Shown here: positions 63,408-64,000 of the stretch, one piece after another | Numbering within the stretch: position 1 is the first letter of the stretch | How the letters are laid out: each line of letters opens with the position of its first letter | Source of the DNA: Williamsia maris | GTDB taxonomy: Bacteria; Actinomycetota; Actinomycetes; Mycobacteriales; Mycobacteriaceae | DNA: 64,000 bases | Assembly (NCBI RefSeq): GCF_024171815.1 | Contig: NZ_JAMTCJ010000001.1 | Span: 558,001 to 622,000 of the forward strand | Direction: 5' to 3' | Program-made: the position numbers and the translations under genes | Notes under the pieces: generated by a model | Told to the model about the DNA's origin: nothing | Seen by the model: only the letters and a program-made list of their open reading frames with translations | The model's database searches: none

Positions 63408-64000
63408 CCAAAAACCGACTTCCACACAGACTTCGCTGCGTGCCCCACGCTGACGCCCATGTCGCCGATGTCGCTGCCCGTGTTGGCGAAAGTGTTTCCG
63501 GTGCCGTGCAGAATCCCAGCCACCACACCGTGATCGTGCACGTCTTCAGACCAGTGTTCATGAAACGCGTTGTATCCCAGACCTCCAATGCCGACCACAA
63601 CTGCCCCACCTACGAGCGCTACGCCAGCAGCAGGAACCTCGAACGGGAGCGCGGCGACCCCTGCAACGGTTGCCGCTCCTGCCGCGAGCCCACCTGCGGC
63701 GGCTGCGTAATCGTTGGCGTGCGCGGTGGTTTCGCTCCAGCCCTTCTGATGGTCCTCAACCGCCTGAATCTCGGCGACCAGACCAGACGCCGCCACATCG
63801 ATGACCGGAATCTCCTTGAGGAAGTTCAGCGATTTGGGCAGCGCCTTCGTGGCCCCCGGCACGGCCTTTTCGATGTCACCGATCTTGGTGTTCAGAATCT
63901 GCGACATCGGAAACTCGCCTTTACCGACCTGGGCGTCCGCGAGTTTCCCGCTCATCTCCTTCAGTTCCCGCGAGGCCGACAGGTGGTCGAGACGGGCGAG
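63404..64000 (-). CDS. Putative T7SS effector with glycine-zipper C-terminus (locus C), N-terminus off the window
   Basis: At least 198 codons; the frame is open to the right edge (LARLDHLSASRELKEMSGKL is the first readable stretch), so the start lies beyond it. ATG 63955 is internal to that frame. Helical segments lead to a glycine/alanine-rich hydrophobic hairpin, YAAAAGGLAAGAATVAGVAA and AAGVALVGGAVVVGIGGLGY. A His-rich region (FHEHWSEDVHDHG) and a tail repeated in many actinobacterial T7SS-type proteins (GNTFANTGSDIGDMGVSVGH) follow. It is the largest hydrophobic hairpin of the three effectors. Confidence 0.65.
   Translation of the reverse strand, partial: LARLDHLSASRELKEMSGKLADAQVGKGEFPMSQILNTKIGDIEKAVPGATKALPKSLNFLKEIPVIDVAASGLVAEIQAVEDHQKGWSETTAHANDYAAAAGGLAAGAATVAGVAALPFEVPAAGVALVGGAVVVGIGGLGYNAFHEHWSEDVHDHGVVAGILHGTGNTFANTGSDIGDMGVSVGHAAKSVWKSVFG

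Overview
The window is about 64 kb of high-GC actinobacterial DNA. A lysX-type fusion (MprF domain plus lysyl-tRNA synthetase), a DUF4185 secreted protein of the arabinan-cleaving kind, a cyclopropane-type lipid methyltransferase, a leaderless furA next to katG, and WXG/EspC-like small proteins together point to a mycolic-acid actinomycete (Mycobacteriales), most likely Gordonia or a close relative such as Williamsia. The genus is inferred, not proven. I saw no rRNA, tRNA, transposase, phage or CRISPR.

Layout. 0-6.3 kb: CoA-transferase (cut by the left edge) divergent from a LysR regulator, a lipase, an MT0933-type small protein, a metallo-beta-lactamase-fold hydrolase, a thiolase and an NmrA-like reductase. 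6.4-9.9 kb: a P450-ferredoxin pair flanked by two paralogous secreted SGNH hydrolases. 10-17 kb: FUSC exporter, Tat-exported phosphatase, and a coupled hydrolase/cyclopropane-synthase/DUF1295 lipid operon. 17-25 kb: lysX divergent from a KimA-like permease, then NADH dehydrogenase II. 25-27 kb: ADP-ribosylglycohydrolase and macrodomain genes divergent from an NrtR-like Nudix regulator over a palindromic operator. 27-36 kb: transporters, secreted or lipid-active hydrolases and small membrane proteins. 36-41 kb: envelope glycosyltransferases. 41-47 kb: two MarR-controlled divergent pairs and a uracil/xanthine permease. 49.6-52.4 kb: furA-katG.

From 47 to 49.6 kb, 56 to 58.8 kb and 62.2 to 64 kb lie three loci of a recurring type. 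Each has a putative type VII secretion (T7SS) substrate with an alpha-helical N-terminus and/or a glycine-zipper hydrophobic C-terminus. Its stop codon overlaps or closely precedes a small polytopic membrane protein, and small EspC/WXG100-like proteins sit beside two of them. I read these as candidate pore-forming effector/immunity modules. The third locus has two tandem paralogous membrane proteins.

The other notable pattern lies between genes. All five convergent gene gaps longer than about 70 bp (1.5, 23.4, 34.3, 45.5 and 52.5 kb), plus one long tandem gap (17.0 kb), hold arrays of a short word repeated at a nearly constant step of 19, 21, 22 or 29-30 bp. Five of the six are mirrored about a central dyad. 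The word differs from locus to locus, although two loci share a GTTGGGC core. In two cases the array runs into the coding end of a flanking gene.
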